A DNA stretch of 64,000 bases, taken from NCBI GenBank assembly GCA_028455995.1, contig JABELC010000001.1:2654501-2718500 (forward strand), written 5' to 3'. The notes under the pieces were generated by a model. The model made no database searches. It had not been told where the DNA came from and saw only the letters and a list, made by a program, of their open reading frames with translations. Below are positions 31,563-42,781 of the stretch, piece by piece. The position numbers and the translations under genes are program-made. Every line of letters begins with the position of its first letter. Within the stretch, counting starts at the first letter, position 1. This DNA is from Scleromitrula shiraiana (taxonomy: Eukaryota; Ascomycota; Leotiomycetes; Helotiales; Sclerotiniaceae).

Positions 31563-33802
31563 TGGAACTTCTATAATCGTGGATACACAGTAAGATATTA
31601 TTCAATAAAGTCGCGTATGGGAACTGAAATTAAAATCTTTGGACTATTATTTCTCTCAGATGTGTGTTCAAGCTAGGAGAATGTGTATCAATATCGCACC
31701 CCTCTATAAATCCAATAATGTAGAATATTTGGATGTATATATCAATATGCAGTCGATTATACCTTTGGGGAAATACTAACCTTTAAATATTACAGATGAC
31801 GTTTTAGTCTGCCCCTAAGGTTAAATAAAGCCTACGATAGCCATGCAACTAGCTTCAATCGAGATCTATACTCAGAGTCAGTATTGGGCACGGAATGGGG
31901 TATACTTGGAGTAATCTAAGATACTTCCTTTGCTGTAAGATGTTTATCCTACTCGCCCTTTAGTGGGATAGGAGTATCTGGAGTATCAGGTATATTTAAT
32001 GTATGTTTTATTAGTGTACACCTAATATTGCATATCAAGTAAACAGCTGAATGTATTTTATGTTGCTTTGTTGCACGTCTGGAACTTGATTTCCATGGTT
32101 TCCACGAGAAATCAATGTGATATTAATACAGAGAAGTCATGTTCGAGATATGCAAGAAAACTATATGTTACCAGTATATCTGGTCAATTCCCCTGTTTTG
32201 TTGCATTTTTATTAGAAGACGTTTATTTTGGATGAATTGGTGCGTTTTATTGGGTATATATTTGTCGCCACATTTTCATGAAATATAAAATACATCATAT
32301 AAAGCTCATTTTATTATAACAGAGTTTTAGCTCAAGTGTAGTATGTGAAGGTTAAGCAGACAGAATATAGACGTCATTTTGTGGCCATATGACGGTGTGA
32401 TAGCTCTAGTACCATAGGACTAATAATATAGTTAATAGTTATAGTGTTTTAATAGTCTGATATTCAATTGAAAAACACATAGGTAAGAACTTGATAAACT
32501 CTAATTTAAACTTGGACAATCTAGTGTTGTAATAGTTTGATATCAAGGCGAACAATAAGAAGAACATAAAATTCAACATGAATATACTATATAGACAACA
32601 ACACTTATTAGCCAAGCCATTCATTAGCTTTGATCTACATCCAGATGTCTAGACTCAAGTTAGTTATCTAGCCATGGGCTAGCACTCTGTTAGCTATATA
32701 TGTATATAATTACTTCAAAAATATACAGTATACACGCATCTCATTCACTATAATCCAAGACCTCAAAAAACTAGATCATACTATCGTCTATTCAACTGTT
32801 CCAATTCCATCCACGTATACTAATATCCCCCCTTCCCATACGTTTCAACACCCTAGTTATTCTCAAAGATATTCATATCTGTGTCCCAAGAGTCAAAAAG
32901 CAACAAACAAAACTTACGCATATCCAAACACTCCACAAACCAACCACATACAACCATAGATTAGGAAAAGAGAGCATCCCGTCCGCTCTGCCATACTCAA
33001 ACCTCAAATCGGCAAATTAGTAGTTGAGTAGGTGACCATCAGGGAATCCTTGCTGTTGTATGTCTTTTTTCTTTCTTCTTCTTCTTTTTTGAGCGGAGTG
33101 GAGGTGGATGACGACGATGCTGCAAGTTATTATTGTTGAATGCCTATTTGAACAACAAACACTCAGATACAAATTGAGCAAATTTATTTTGAATGTTCAT
33201 TCAAGACACACGTATGTAGATGTTCATAAAGGGGATTTTAATATGTGTTCCTACAGTAAAACCACAATTGTGGTGTATACATTACTGGTTTCCAACTACT
33301 GCAGTCTCACTCACTTATTCACTTATCCGTCATTTTTGTAACAAGACTGTGGAAGGGTGGTAGAGTGGTATGTTATATTTGATAAATATATTATTATTTG
33401 ATTGTTTGCTGAATGAATTGGTATTCGCTATGCTTGCTTGCTATAAATGCTATAGATATCCCTCCTTAAAAATAGACAGACTGAGTGTCCAAAAGCCTGA
33501 TATCAAGATTGGAAAACATCCAAAGAGAAAAAGAAACATATGTTTGTAAGAATGTGCTGTGCTGTGTTTGTTATGTTGGTGTATCTGATATCATATAGTG
33601 CCACCGCCATGATGACTGACCGACCGACCTAAATTATCCATCCTTCATGATAACTAGCGACAGATAGAGGAACTCTACTGCCTCTGCCTGACACCAGTTC
33701 CTTGTCTGATATGTGAATCCAGACCTTACTTCTCATTTTCTGGGAACTTCTCCATATACATCTACACAACCACCACCAACCCTGCATCCCAGTACAAACA
33801 TC
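31563..33802. other. 2.2-kb AT-rich, gene-poor spacer
   Basis: No gene is supported. The sequence is strongly AT-rich. A 25-base motif (tagtgtt.taatagt.tgatat) occurs at about 32440-32465 and again at 32521-32545, differing at two positions. Confidence 0.6.
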
Positions 33803-35249
33803 TTACAAATTCCCCCTCTCCTCTTGTTCCCTCTCAATAGCCTCAAAAAGACTCTTAAAATTCCCCGCCCCAAACCCCTCAAACCCCTCCCTCTGAATAA
33901 TCTCAATAAAAACCGTCGGCCTATCCATCAACGGTTTAGTAAACAGCTGCAGTAAATACCCCCCCTCATCAAAATCAATCAGCACATTCAATCTTCTGAT
34001 CTCCTCAAAATCCTCCTTCAACTTCCAATTCAGACCTCCTCTTTCCTTTTCCCCGCTCAATCGCTCCCGCATAGTGGAATAGTAAGTATCAGGCACAGAG
34101 ATAAATTCGACGCCTCGGGCGCGCATCGCTGATACGGTAGAGATGATATCAGTGGTGCGTAGCGCGATGTGTTGAACGCCGGCACCGGAGTAGAAGTCGA
34201 CGTATTCTTCTATTTGTGATTTCCTGAGACCAGGCGCTGGCTCGTTAATGGGCATTTTTACGATGTTGTTGGGGGAGGCCATCACGATACTGTTTAAGGC
34301 GGAGTGGGCAGTGGAGATTTGGGAGTCGTCGACGGACCAGAAACGGTGGAAGGAGAGGCATTTTTCGTAGTATTCGCAGGCGGCCTGGGGGATTTGTTAG
34401 TTTATTTTCTCTTTCTCTTTTTGTGAATGGGGAGATAGATGGTTGGAAAACTTACTTGCATGGCGTTCCAATCTTGGTTACCGACGCAGTGGTCGATGGC
34501 TTCGAAACTGATAGACGGAAGAAGAGCTTGGAGGGGGTCAACTTTGCTACTGGGGATACTCTTATAGCCTGGTAGGAAAGGTCCATTATATGAGTGGCGA
34601 GATATTAACGTATGAGTTGTATCTCCATATGTGCGGATAATGGCTGTGGTCTGAAATAAACGTATAGCATATTAGTTTATGTTCAAATTCTCCCCTTAAA
34701 CGCAATCGAGTTTTTAGAAGGAAAGGAAATAATGAGAACACTTACAACAGCACCATCTTCATCAAACTCCCTAATCGGTTTCTGCACCGAAACAGCACCT
34801 TGCTCCACAGCCCTACAATAAACCGCCTCCACATCATCAACCTCAAACGCCACATCCTTAACCGCATCCCCGTGTCTCTCAAGATGTTCATAAATCTCCC
34901 TCAACAACGCCCTATCCTTCTCCTCAATCTTATCCTCCTCTCTCAACCCCGAATACGATTTCACCGCCGACGTAAGCACAAATCGAATCTTTCCATTTCC
35001 AACGACATGAGAAGCTATATAACGACTTCCGGTTTCTAGACCCCGGTAGGCGATGGCGTGGAAGCCGAGACGTGTGCAGTAGTAGGAGGCGGCTTGTTTG
35101 GCGTTGCCTACATACCAGGTTATGTGGTCGTACCCGTGGAAGTTGGGCCCGTCGGAGGGGAGGGAGAGGGATGAGGTGGTTGAGTTGGAGGTTGGGAAAC
35201 TCAGAGTTGTGGGGGTTAGGATTGGGGGGGTTATGGCTGATGGTGCCAT
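33803..35249 (-). CDS. 4-hydroxyphenylpyruvate dioxygenase
   Basis: A non-haem iron enzyme that turns 4-hydroxyphenylpyruvate into homogentisate, the second step of tyrosine breakdown and the source of pyomelanin. Minus-strand exons: 35249-34746, 34650-34456 and 34384-33803 (426 aa); introns are 95 and 71 bp, phase 0. Two vicinal-oxygen-chelate halves are visible: the first from YDHITWYVG, the second from IDHCVG. The iron ligands are His222 (IDHCVG), His305 (GVQHIAL) and Glu394 (FIEIIQR). The C-terminal region FEGFGAGNFKSLFEAIE closes the active site. The next gene to the right is read the opposite way and encodes a TTC36-type protein. No other tyrosine-pathway gene is in the window. Confidence 0.95.
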
Positions 35250-36301
35250 GGTGGTGGTTTGGACGGGTGATTTCTGGTATTCAGGTGGAGGGTTTAAGAA
35301 TGGTTGATACCGGAATAGGAGGAATTTTCTCTACTATAGATAGAAGAGAGTCCGAATGCAGATGGAATGATTAAATGTTGATAGAAACTTTAGGATCAAC
35401 AGATATTTGGGGAGAAGAAACTTAATATACAAGCAGATAAGTTTTACTCTTCTCTAGGAAACCGTAAATGAGTAATGCACTCGTCGAGTGATCCACGATA
35501 TTCAAATGACAAAGAGGAGAAGGTAATTATGATGAAATTGAATATTTTCATACAATAGTAGAAATGATAGGACTTCCAGATGAACTCTCTACTATTTATT
35601 TAAATGCAAGAATTCCAATTAACTCATAACTTACATTCAATACATTCAATACCTTTATAATCATTGATATGATTGTAGTATGGTATGTACGGCAAACTAA
35701 GGGTTAGTCCAAAACACCAATGATCGCATACTTTGCGTTGATTCATACTTTGTTTGATACTCAATTGATACCTGGGTATCGACGACCGTCTATTCCGCAC
35801 GGCTTACCAACGGCTGTTTTCGGCTTTAATTGTCGCTTAGCCGCCCCCGCCTGCCTTCCCCGCGCGCGGAATTTCGAACTGACTCCAATTGAGATTAGCT
35901 ATCTTGATAAGCCGCAACCAGTCCACTCCACTGATCAGTGAGTGACAGTAAACAAATTTGTTTTATGATTGTTTTTGAATTTTGATGTTACCATTACTGT
36001 AACAAAATATTAATTTAAATGATTCATATTTTAATGTTTCAATTCGTTCAAATTTTAATTCACTCATGTGTTTTTAACCTGATTCATTCTGTGTTCGTCA
36101 TCTAACTTTCAACCACCCGGGCAACATATAATTTACCTCCTCGACTTGCTTGATTGGCAATTTTATTCTACTTCAGTTCAAAGTCCCGAACTGCCGTAAA
36201 ATACATACCTTAAATCCTACCACGGGAGTGTTGAACTTCCCAACATCAAATCTCAGGAATCTATCTACAAGAAATTAATACCTACTAATACATACAACAT
36301 A
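35250..36301. promoter_or_regulatory. Shared divergent promoter of HPPD and the TTC36-like gene
   Basis: 1052 bases between two start codons read outward. Most is AT-rich, but 35830-35875 is a GC-rich island (gccgcccccgcctgcc, cgcgcgcgg) that could be a common control site. Assignment as a shared regulator is inference. Confidence 0.45.
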
Positions 36302-37126
36302 ATGGAAACTCTTACAAGACATGATCTCAATGTCCTTGAGAAAATCAAAGATCCCGAAGCCAGTGCATCCAACCCCGTCATAATCGACTCTTCACTCCCC
36401 GCCGATCCCCATGTAACAGATACTCCTACATATCAAGACATCGCCCAAAGAGAACGCACCATCATTTCTCTAATGCAAAGCATCGAACTACAAATCGCCA
36501 AATTGGAAACACCCAATCATGACATCACACCACTTGATCAATATCTTACCTGTGTTGAACAATTAAATAAGCTTATTGAAGAACATCCCAACTATGCCAG
36601 CGCAAGAAATAATCGCGCACAGGCTTTGAGGAGAATTTATGGGGATGAGATGTTAGTTAGGATGGGTGAGGCTAAGGATGGTGGGGTAGTGAAGGGAGAT
36701 TCAATGGCGTTGGATAGAGATGCTTCGGATGATGTTCTCATTCATATATCTAATACTGTTCTTTCTGATTTGGATCGAGCGATCAATTTACTTGCGCCTC
36801 CGTTTCCATGGACAGCGCTTTCTCCTCAGACAGCTAGGACCCTTTCGCAGGCTTTGACTCAGAGGGGTGCGTTGTATCATTTGTCGGCGAAGAAACTCTC
36901 CTCTTCTTCCGAGGCTATTTTGAGGATTGATGAGGGTAGGAGGGAAGCAAAGTGGAAGGTGGTGGAGTTTGAGGAATATGCTTCGAGGGATTTCATGTTG
37001 GGTGGAAGATATGGAAATGAGATTGCCAAGGCATTGGCTGTCAGTGCGAATCCGACGGCGAAGCTTTGTGGAGATATGGTTAGACAGGCTATGATCAGAG
37101 AGATTGAGGGTAAGGGTGAGAGCTGA
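36302..37126 (+). CDS. TTC36-like tetratricopeptide protein
   Basis: One exon, 274 aa. It resembles tetratricopeptide repeat protein 36. The matching segments are YASARNNRAQALRRIYG (98-114), ALTQRGALYHLSAK, and the C-terminal block with NPTAKLCGDMVRQAM. Fungal members begin LTRHDLNVLEKIKDPE, as here. The protein is a small helical scaffold without catalytic motifs. In mammals TTC36 has been reported to protect 4-hydroxyphenylpyruvate dioxygenase from degradation. In this window the gene stands head to head with that enzyme's gene, which suggests a shared role and joint control. A Gly/Asp-containing loop (DGGVVKGD) interrupts the TPR region. Confidence 0.82.
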   Translation: METLTRHDLNVLEKIKDPEASASNPVIIDSSLPADPHVTDTPTYQDIAQRERTIISLMQSIELQIAKLETPNHDITPLDQYLTCVEQLNKLIEEHPNYASARNNRAQALRRIYGDEMLVRMGEAKDGGVVKGDSMALDRDASDDVLIHISNTVLSDLDRAINLLAPPFPWTALSPQTARTLSQALTQRGALYHLSAKKLSSSSEAILRIDEGRREAKWKVVEFEEYASRDFMLGGRYGNEIAKALAVSANPTAKLCGDMVRQAMIREIEGKGES

Positions 37127-39853
37127 GGGAGTTGGGGATATCGTGACTTCTTTTCTTCTTGGTTGGGATGTAGAATCGATGAAGTGATGATTGATGGCTA
37201 TGGAGTTCGGCGGACCAACATGTTACCTAGTTGACTCACAATGTGATACCCATTGGGGCCTTTTTTGCTTCCCTTTTCAATCTTCTCATGACTTAGCTAG
37301 TGGTTAAAGTCTTGACCGATGAACTATTAGTTAAATGAGGGGAAATTGCCGAGTTTTTAGCTCTTCATCAAACTCCGAATGCTGTGATTATGATACTCCT
37401 CAAAATTTTTAGCTAACGCATGCAAATTTGTTGGGGAAACCCGGACAAAGCTGTACGATATCAAGGTTGAAGAATAGGCACTTTATGCATTACCGATCAA
37501 TCACGTTGTGACCATGTATAGCCGCATAATTTCTCAATGAGAAAGAAAAATCTGCTAATGTATGTATGTTCTATCTACAGCAGAAGAGCTAACGGGTGGC
37601 CACGACTGAAATTTCCCGAGAAAGGCAAGCTGCCGAAACTGACAGCTGTTCTGTTCCGAGTGGTATGATAATATGAACTTTTTCAATGTCTCTCTCCATC
37701 CACATGGGAACTTCACCAGATGAGAAACTTTTGTCTCACTAGGAAGTGGTCTGAGATGATCTCAAACAAGGAGGTAGTAAATTCGGAGATGGAGGGAAAG
37801 CAATGAGGCATTATGGAAGGAAATTTCAAGTCATGCGAATACATGAGACTTTATCTGAGGTTGAACCGCATAAGCAAAAGAAGTGGTGAAGAAGAATAAG
37901 AAGAAGAAGAAGGGGTGAAAAAAAAAAAGACTAGATATTTCTGCACGGTCCTGTACTTTGCATATAATATCTATGAGACCGAAAATTCCCTTGCAATCCC
38001 GACGGGTAAAGGCATGATCAACGTGGTGCCTATGCTCTCTAGATCTTTCTCTTTCTCTTGCTCTATTCTATCTAAAAAAAGATTGGAACGGAGCAAATAC
38101 GGTGAAGCTCGACTATCTTGACAACAAGACTCGATACGAAGTCAAACAGGACGAACGAAGGAAAATCGATACGGAGACATACTAAGGAAGTACTTAGGTA
38201 GCGTAGCTCAGCATGTTATGATATTATCAAGGAAGAAAGAAAGAAAGAAGGAAGAAAAGAAATAAGGAAACGAGAGTTACTTTCAATGCCAATCATTCCC
38301 GGTTCCACCAATGAACATATCTGTGCGACGCGTGTAAATAATAAACGTACGATATGTGACCATTGCGGAAGTAAGTACAGTAACCCAACTGGAGGCGCAC
38401 CACCCAAGTTACATACGTACTTTCCCATCTATGATTCTGATGGGGATGGAGATGGAGAGACGTCCGTCCGGCAAGCCAGAGTGCGCTTGGTGGATAATAC
38501 AGTATTCGTTCCCTCCAAGCAATATTGTTTTCTTCAATCGATTGCCCAACTGATTGATCCAGTCAGGTCAGCCGAACGAACTCAAAATTCTGGTAACATG
38601 ACATGATGATACATGCCGGTATTAAAAAGAACCCGCTACACCCGCTACACCCGTCTCCTAGGATATCATATCGTATTCTCTCACCGACGAGCGAGCCGAG
38701 TCAATTAACAAAAAATGCAGCCCTGTGAAAGAGCAACCAACATAAATTACCCACACAGCACGAGGAGCAAATCAGACGACGAACAGCAGCGTGAACATGT
38801 ATGTATGGTATAAATGACAAGAAACGGCAGTTGGGCGATCTTAGTTAGATCTTGGATGCTTGCATACTACATACATACATCTTTTTTATTTTATTTTATT
38901 TGAATTTATTTGAATTTATTTTATTTAATTTGATTTGATTTAATTTGATTTTATTTAATTTAATGAAAAGGTGCCGTCATGCCGGCCGGAAACTTTTACC
39001 GGATAAACTACTGCGCCGCCAAACAGATTAAAAAAAAGCCCTGGCCTGGTACCAACCAGCCTACACTGTAAGTAAGTACACCGGTACATCAAAACCGTGC
39101 AACGCAAAGCGTGATAAGCGGTTCTCTGGTTTGGCCAGCAAGCTGTCATCTTTTCTTTTGGTTGGGGCTGGGGTGATCCAGGTCTCGTAATTATGCTGTT
39201 GGTTGGTACACGGCAGGTAGCAGAAGAAGCCTTTCCATTTCTAATATACGTGCTTACCCCTTTCCCACCATTATGGCGTCCAATTGTGGCGTGGATCACA
39301 TATTTTTTTTTTTCTTTTCTTCTTATTTTCTTCGTTTTGGGCTGTGTTTTTTCCCCGAATTTCAGGTTGGACTAACCAATCAATGGTCTGGTATTTTGGA
39401 TTTCCAAGAATCTTATGGTTCCAGGGAGATTATCTTGATTTCTGCTTTTTGTTAGGGGTGCAGTATCATGGATTATTGTGTTGTTCGGTGGCTTTTGTAT
39501 CTTTACTTCGCTACGAGTAAAAATTCATCTAGTGAGAGTTAAAGCCCCATTTTATTTTCTAGAACAAATTGTCTCGCCCAGCTACGCGGCCAACTATTCA
39601 TGAAAGCAAATTATAAATTCGCACGAGATAACGTGGAACACGATGATTTAGAGTTCCGGGGCCTCCGGAGACACCTAGATACTGTAGCAGCGTATCGCTT
39701 CTGGGGGGGGCGGAAGTGCATAGTAATTTACCACATCATTGGGATCCGGAACGAAAAGTTTGTAGACGAAACCACAAAACTACGAAACTACGAAACTTTT
39801 TATGGTTTTTCTCCAATTAATAAATTGCCGGCTTATGTTTATGTTCATTTAAA

Positions 39854-39854
<1 letters not shown>

Positions 39855-39893
<39 letters not shown>
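39855..39893. repeat. (ATG)n trinucleotide repeat
   Basis: Thirteen consecutive atg units in non-coding DNA. Confidence 0.95.
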
Positions 39894-39895
<2 letters not shown>

Positions 39896-40281
39896 TGGCT
39901 ATTTTAGACAGCCCCATCACAATCCTAATAATCCACAGAAAGGACTTCCTTCCTTCCACTCGGGAAACCCAAGTACAGTAAGTACAACCAAATCCAAGTA
40001 AATATTGATACATACTGTAAAAGTCGAGCAATTCCGGAACTATTTTCCTTTAATATCGATCCACATGAAAGATTTCTAAATTCTGACCAATACTGTCACT
40101 AAGTCGTATCAGAAGCTGAATATGGGTACAACTCCGGTTGGAAGAGAAATAAGTATAAGTAAAATTTATTAATTGGGAACTATCCCGCGAAAAGCTCGTA
40201 CGATTTTTCTTTGATTGGTATTTTGAGCCGTTACCTAAAGAGCTAAAAGATTGGGACCACTCTTTGGGAAATCTGAGATTT

Positions 40282-40314
40282 GGGGGGGGGGGGCGGTGGG
40301 GGGGTGGGAAGGGG
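40282..40314 (+). other. G-rich block with G-quadruplex potential
   Basis: Runs of 12, 7, 3 and 4 G on the + strand separated by one to five bases, about 2.4 kb before the velvet start codon, in otherwise AT-rich DNA. Confidence 0.6.
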
Positions 40315-41582
40315 TTTATCAGCTCCCGATTCCTTTATGGTACTTTACTTTAACTTTACCAGATTATTGATTAAAACTTCGAGATGTTTGATTGGGAAAC
40401 TCTGTTTTTGATTGACTCATGACGTTAATTGTTGTACCGGATCTTTGGGTGGATGGATGAGTGAGTGTATGGTAATGTATATTTAGATGCCAGGTGCCAG
40501 ATGCCAGATGGCAGTGTACTATATCTATACTGAGAAGCTGATGCTTTTCTTTGGTATATTGATACATACGACATGTATTTAAGGTAGTTAGTGCGTGCTT
40601 ATGACATCCCATCTCATCATCCTACCCACCTATTGGGCACCGATCATAGAGAGATCAATCAATCACTGATAGACCTAAAAAGAGGAGGGATTATTCCTGT
40701 ACAGTAGCACAGTAGAAATGATTCATGAAATCTCTCAACGTATCCATTTTTGATCGATACTCGATACAGTAGTGCAAATACGTACATCATTGCAATAACT
40801 CCCCCCCAGTTTCCGGACTAGAACTCGGGCTCCCGAGCAATGGAAAAGACTAAAATGAGGAAGTCTTATTATTAATCCCTTCACTCATGTCATGACATTA
40901 TTCAGACCCCCCATATTTCTCTCTCCCCCCCACTCAAAACTAACTATTCGGGCCCTACAGTAGTACTATTCAAAGGTAATATTTAGGTCAGTTAAGTCGA
41001 CGGGAAACTTTTTATAGTACTTATTAACATGCTATTTAGACTGATATGGTAAATGGTACACTAAGGTAACATAATGGGTTGTAATATCCGAGTCCGCTGA
41101 GATTATTATCATAATGATTACTGTATTCAATTATACGTAAAAATAAATGAGACCCGGCCCGTTCATACATTCTCCTTTCCCTGGTTTTTGGATTTCAGAT
41201 GAGCAAGGTTGGCGCTGACCAGGACCATGGGTTGCATTTTTCGAAATGATCCGTAACCAATGATCTTCATGCATCTGTAGGTCGTACGGAAATGGCGTGC
41301 ACCCAGGCTGAGCACTTTTCGGGAAGCAAAATGAGGGATCTTTTGATGATGGATGACTGTCCTGGTCATACAAGTTATGATACAACCTGTCAGTACCTTG
41401 TCAAATACCTTTTTTTTTTTTTTCCCATCACCATGGCCCATGGGTAAGATAAAGTGGAGGGGAAGGGAGGGGAGGGGTATGGTGAACCAGTCATTATACG
41501 ATCCAAACCCTTCTTTACATTGCAGCGCTAATAGCGGATTGAATTATCCGGATTATCCAGATGGTTGATTTTTCAATTTGAT

Positions 41583-41632
41583 AGGTACGTAGGTACTTCG
41601 TAGGTACTTCGTAGGTACTATGTACTATGTAC
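41583..41632. repeat. (GTAGGTACTTC)n imperfect tandem repeat
   Basis: Units ggtacttcgta repeat about three times and degrade into tactatg units. Confidence 0.75.
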
Positions 41633-42080
41633 TCAACTGCTTTGGAAGAAGCCCCGAAAGCTTAGAGCATTGTAGGCCCTCACTCTCTTTTGCTTTGGGG
41701 AGGGAGAGCGGGAGAAGAAGGTGTTCATTACTTTATTATTACTCACACCTAAACCTTTGGGGTAGGATTGGATTGCACACACACACAAGCAATGTAGTGG
41801 CACGGCACAACTTGGAACTTATCTACATTCTACTTTCTGCTTTCTGCTTCCTACTTTCTACTACATACTTATTTATATGTAATAGTAGGTAGATAATTGA
41901 TAAAAACACGACTGGGAATTTGAACTAATCGATTATTTGACCCTTTTAAACCTACCTGGGCAAGTACTTTGTGTAAAAAAAAGAACCCTTGGAACCTTGA
42001 AGGAATAAAATGATTTAAATGATTTTTAAATGATTTAAATGATTTAATTACTAGTTACAGAGTTTCGTTCTTAGTCTTCG

Positions 42081-42113
42081 TTCCTCTTTTTTTTTCTTTC
42101 TTTTTTTTTTCCC
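42081..42113 (+). promoter_or_regulatory. CT tract upstream of the velvet gene
   Basis: A pure pyrimidine run broken by few bases, about 670 bases before the chosen start codon. Such tracts commonly precede transcription starts in fungi; use here is inference. Confidence 0.35.
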
Positions 42114-42781
42114 GTAACCCAACGAAGTGAATCAAACTTCCATTCCCCTTCCCTTCATTCGAAAGTATCCCTTCGACACTTTTTAATTTTTTGACCTCGA
42201 CACCGATATCGACCTCGACAACTTGATTAATATCACTTAATATTTGTGGTACTCGTCGTCGACTTCGAAACCGTTTAGACGATTGAAAATAATTAGTCGG
42301 TCGTTATCAATCATATCCATACTTTTTTTTCCAGCCACGAATACCTACTACATAGTCTACATTTTAGTAGATATTATTATTAGTAGATAACCCAGTTATT
42401 TTGGCAACGGACACTACCTAAATTACCTTTTCCCAGATTATCATAATATCCACCGACCAACACGACCCTCTCAAATTCCTAATGTATTATTAAGAAGTCC
42501 AGTTCAATCCAACGATTCGAATCTATATTATTATATTGTTGTTGTCGTTTCCGGAACTACCATACCAATTGTTCGAGCGTTATAACAACAGAGCGATAAC
42601 TCTCAAGTAATTCATTCAGGTACCCACGAACCAATTTCCTGGGTTTCTTTAAAGTTTTGTTGAAAGAATCCAAGCTAATGACAATATTATAGTATAATTA
42701 ATTATTCCAGTCGATTACATGTCCGAAAGAAACATTTCTATCGCTTCAAATAATTTTAAAGATCGTTTAGATCTTACCAAC

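Larger units (their letters stand above)
37127..42781. other. 5.6-kb spacer before the velvet gene
   Basis: No convincing gene. It contains A/T homopolymer-like stretches (38887-38960), an (ATG)n array, a very G-rich block (40282-40314), a gtaggtactt repeat (41583-41632) and a CT tract at 42081-42113. veA-type genes often have long leaders; part of this may be promoter and 5' untranslated leader. A possible leader intron ends at the ccag at 42707-42710. Confidence 0.55.

Noticed and set aside
38286..38606. 106-codon frame with a CDHCGSK segment
   Set aside because: One CxxC-like pair is not enough for a zinc site; no homologue recognised and no supporting introns.
39849..40031. Poly-His peptide on the minus strand
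   Set aside because: It is only the reverse reading of the (ATG)n microsatellite.
42719..42781. Upstream ATG as VeA start
   Set aside because: Poor start context and the added 21 residues look unrelated to VeA; the ATG at 42782 has a good context and gives the usual N-terminus.
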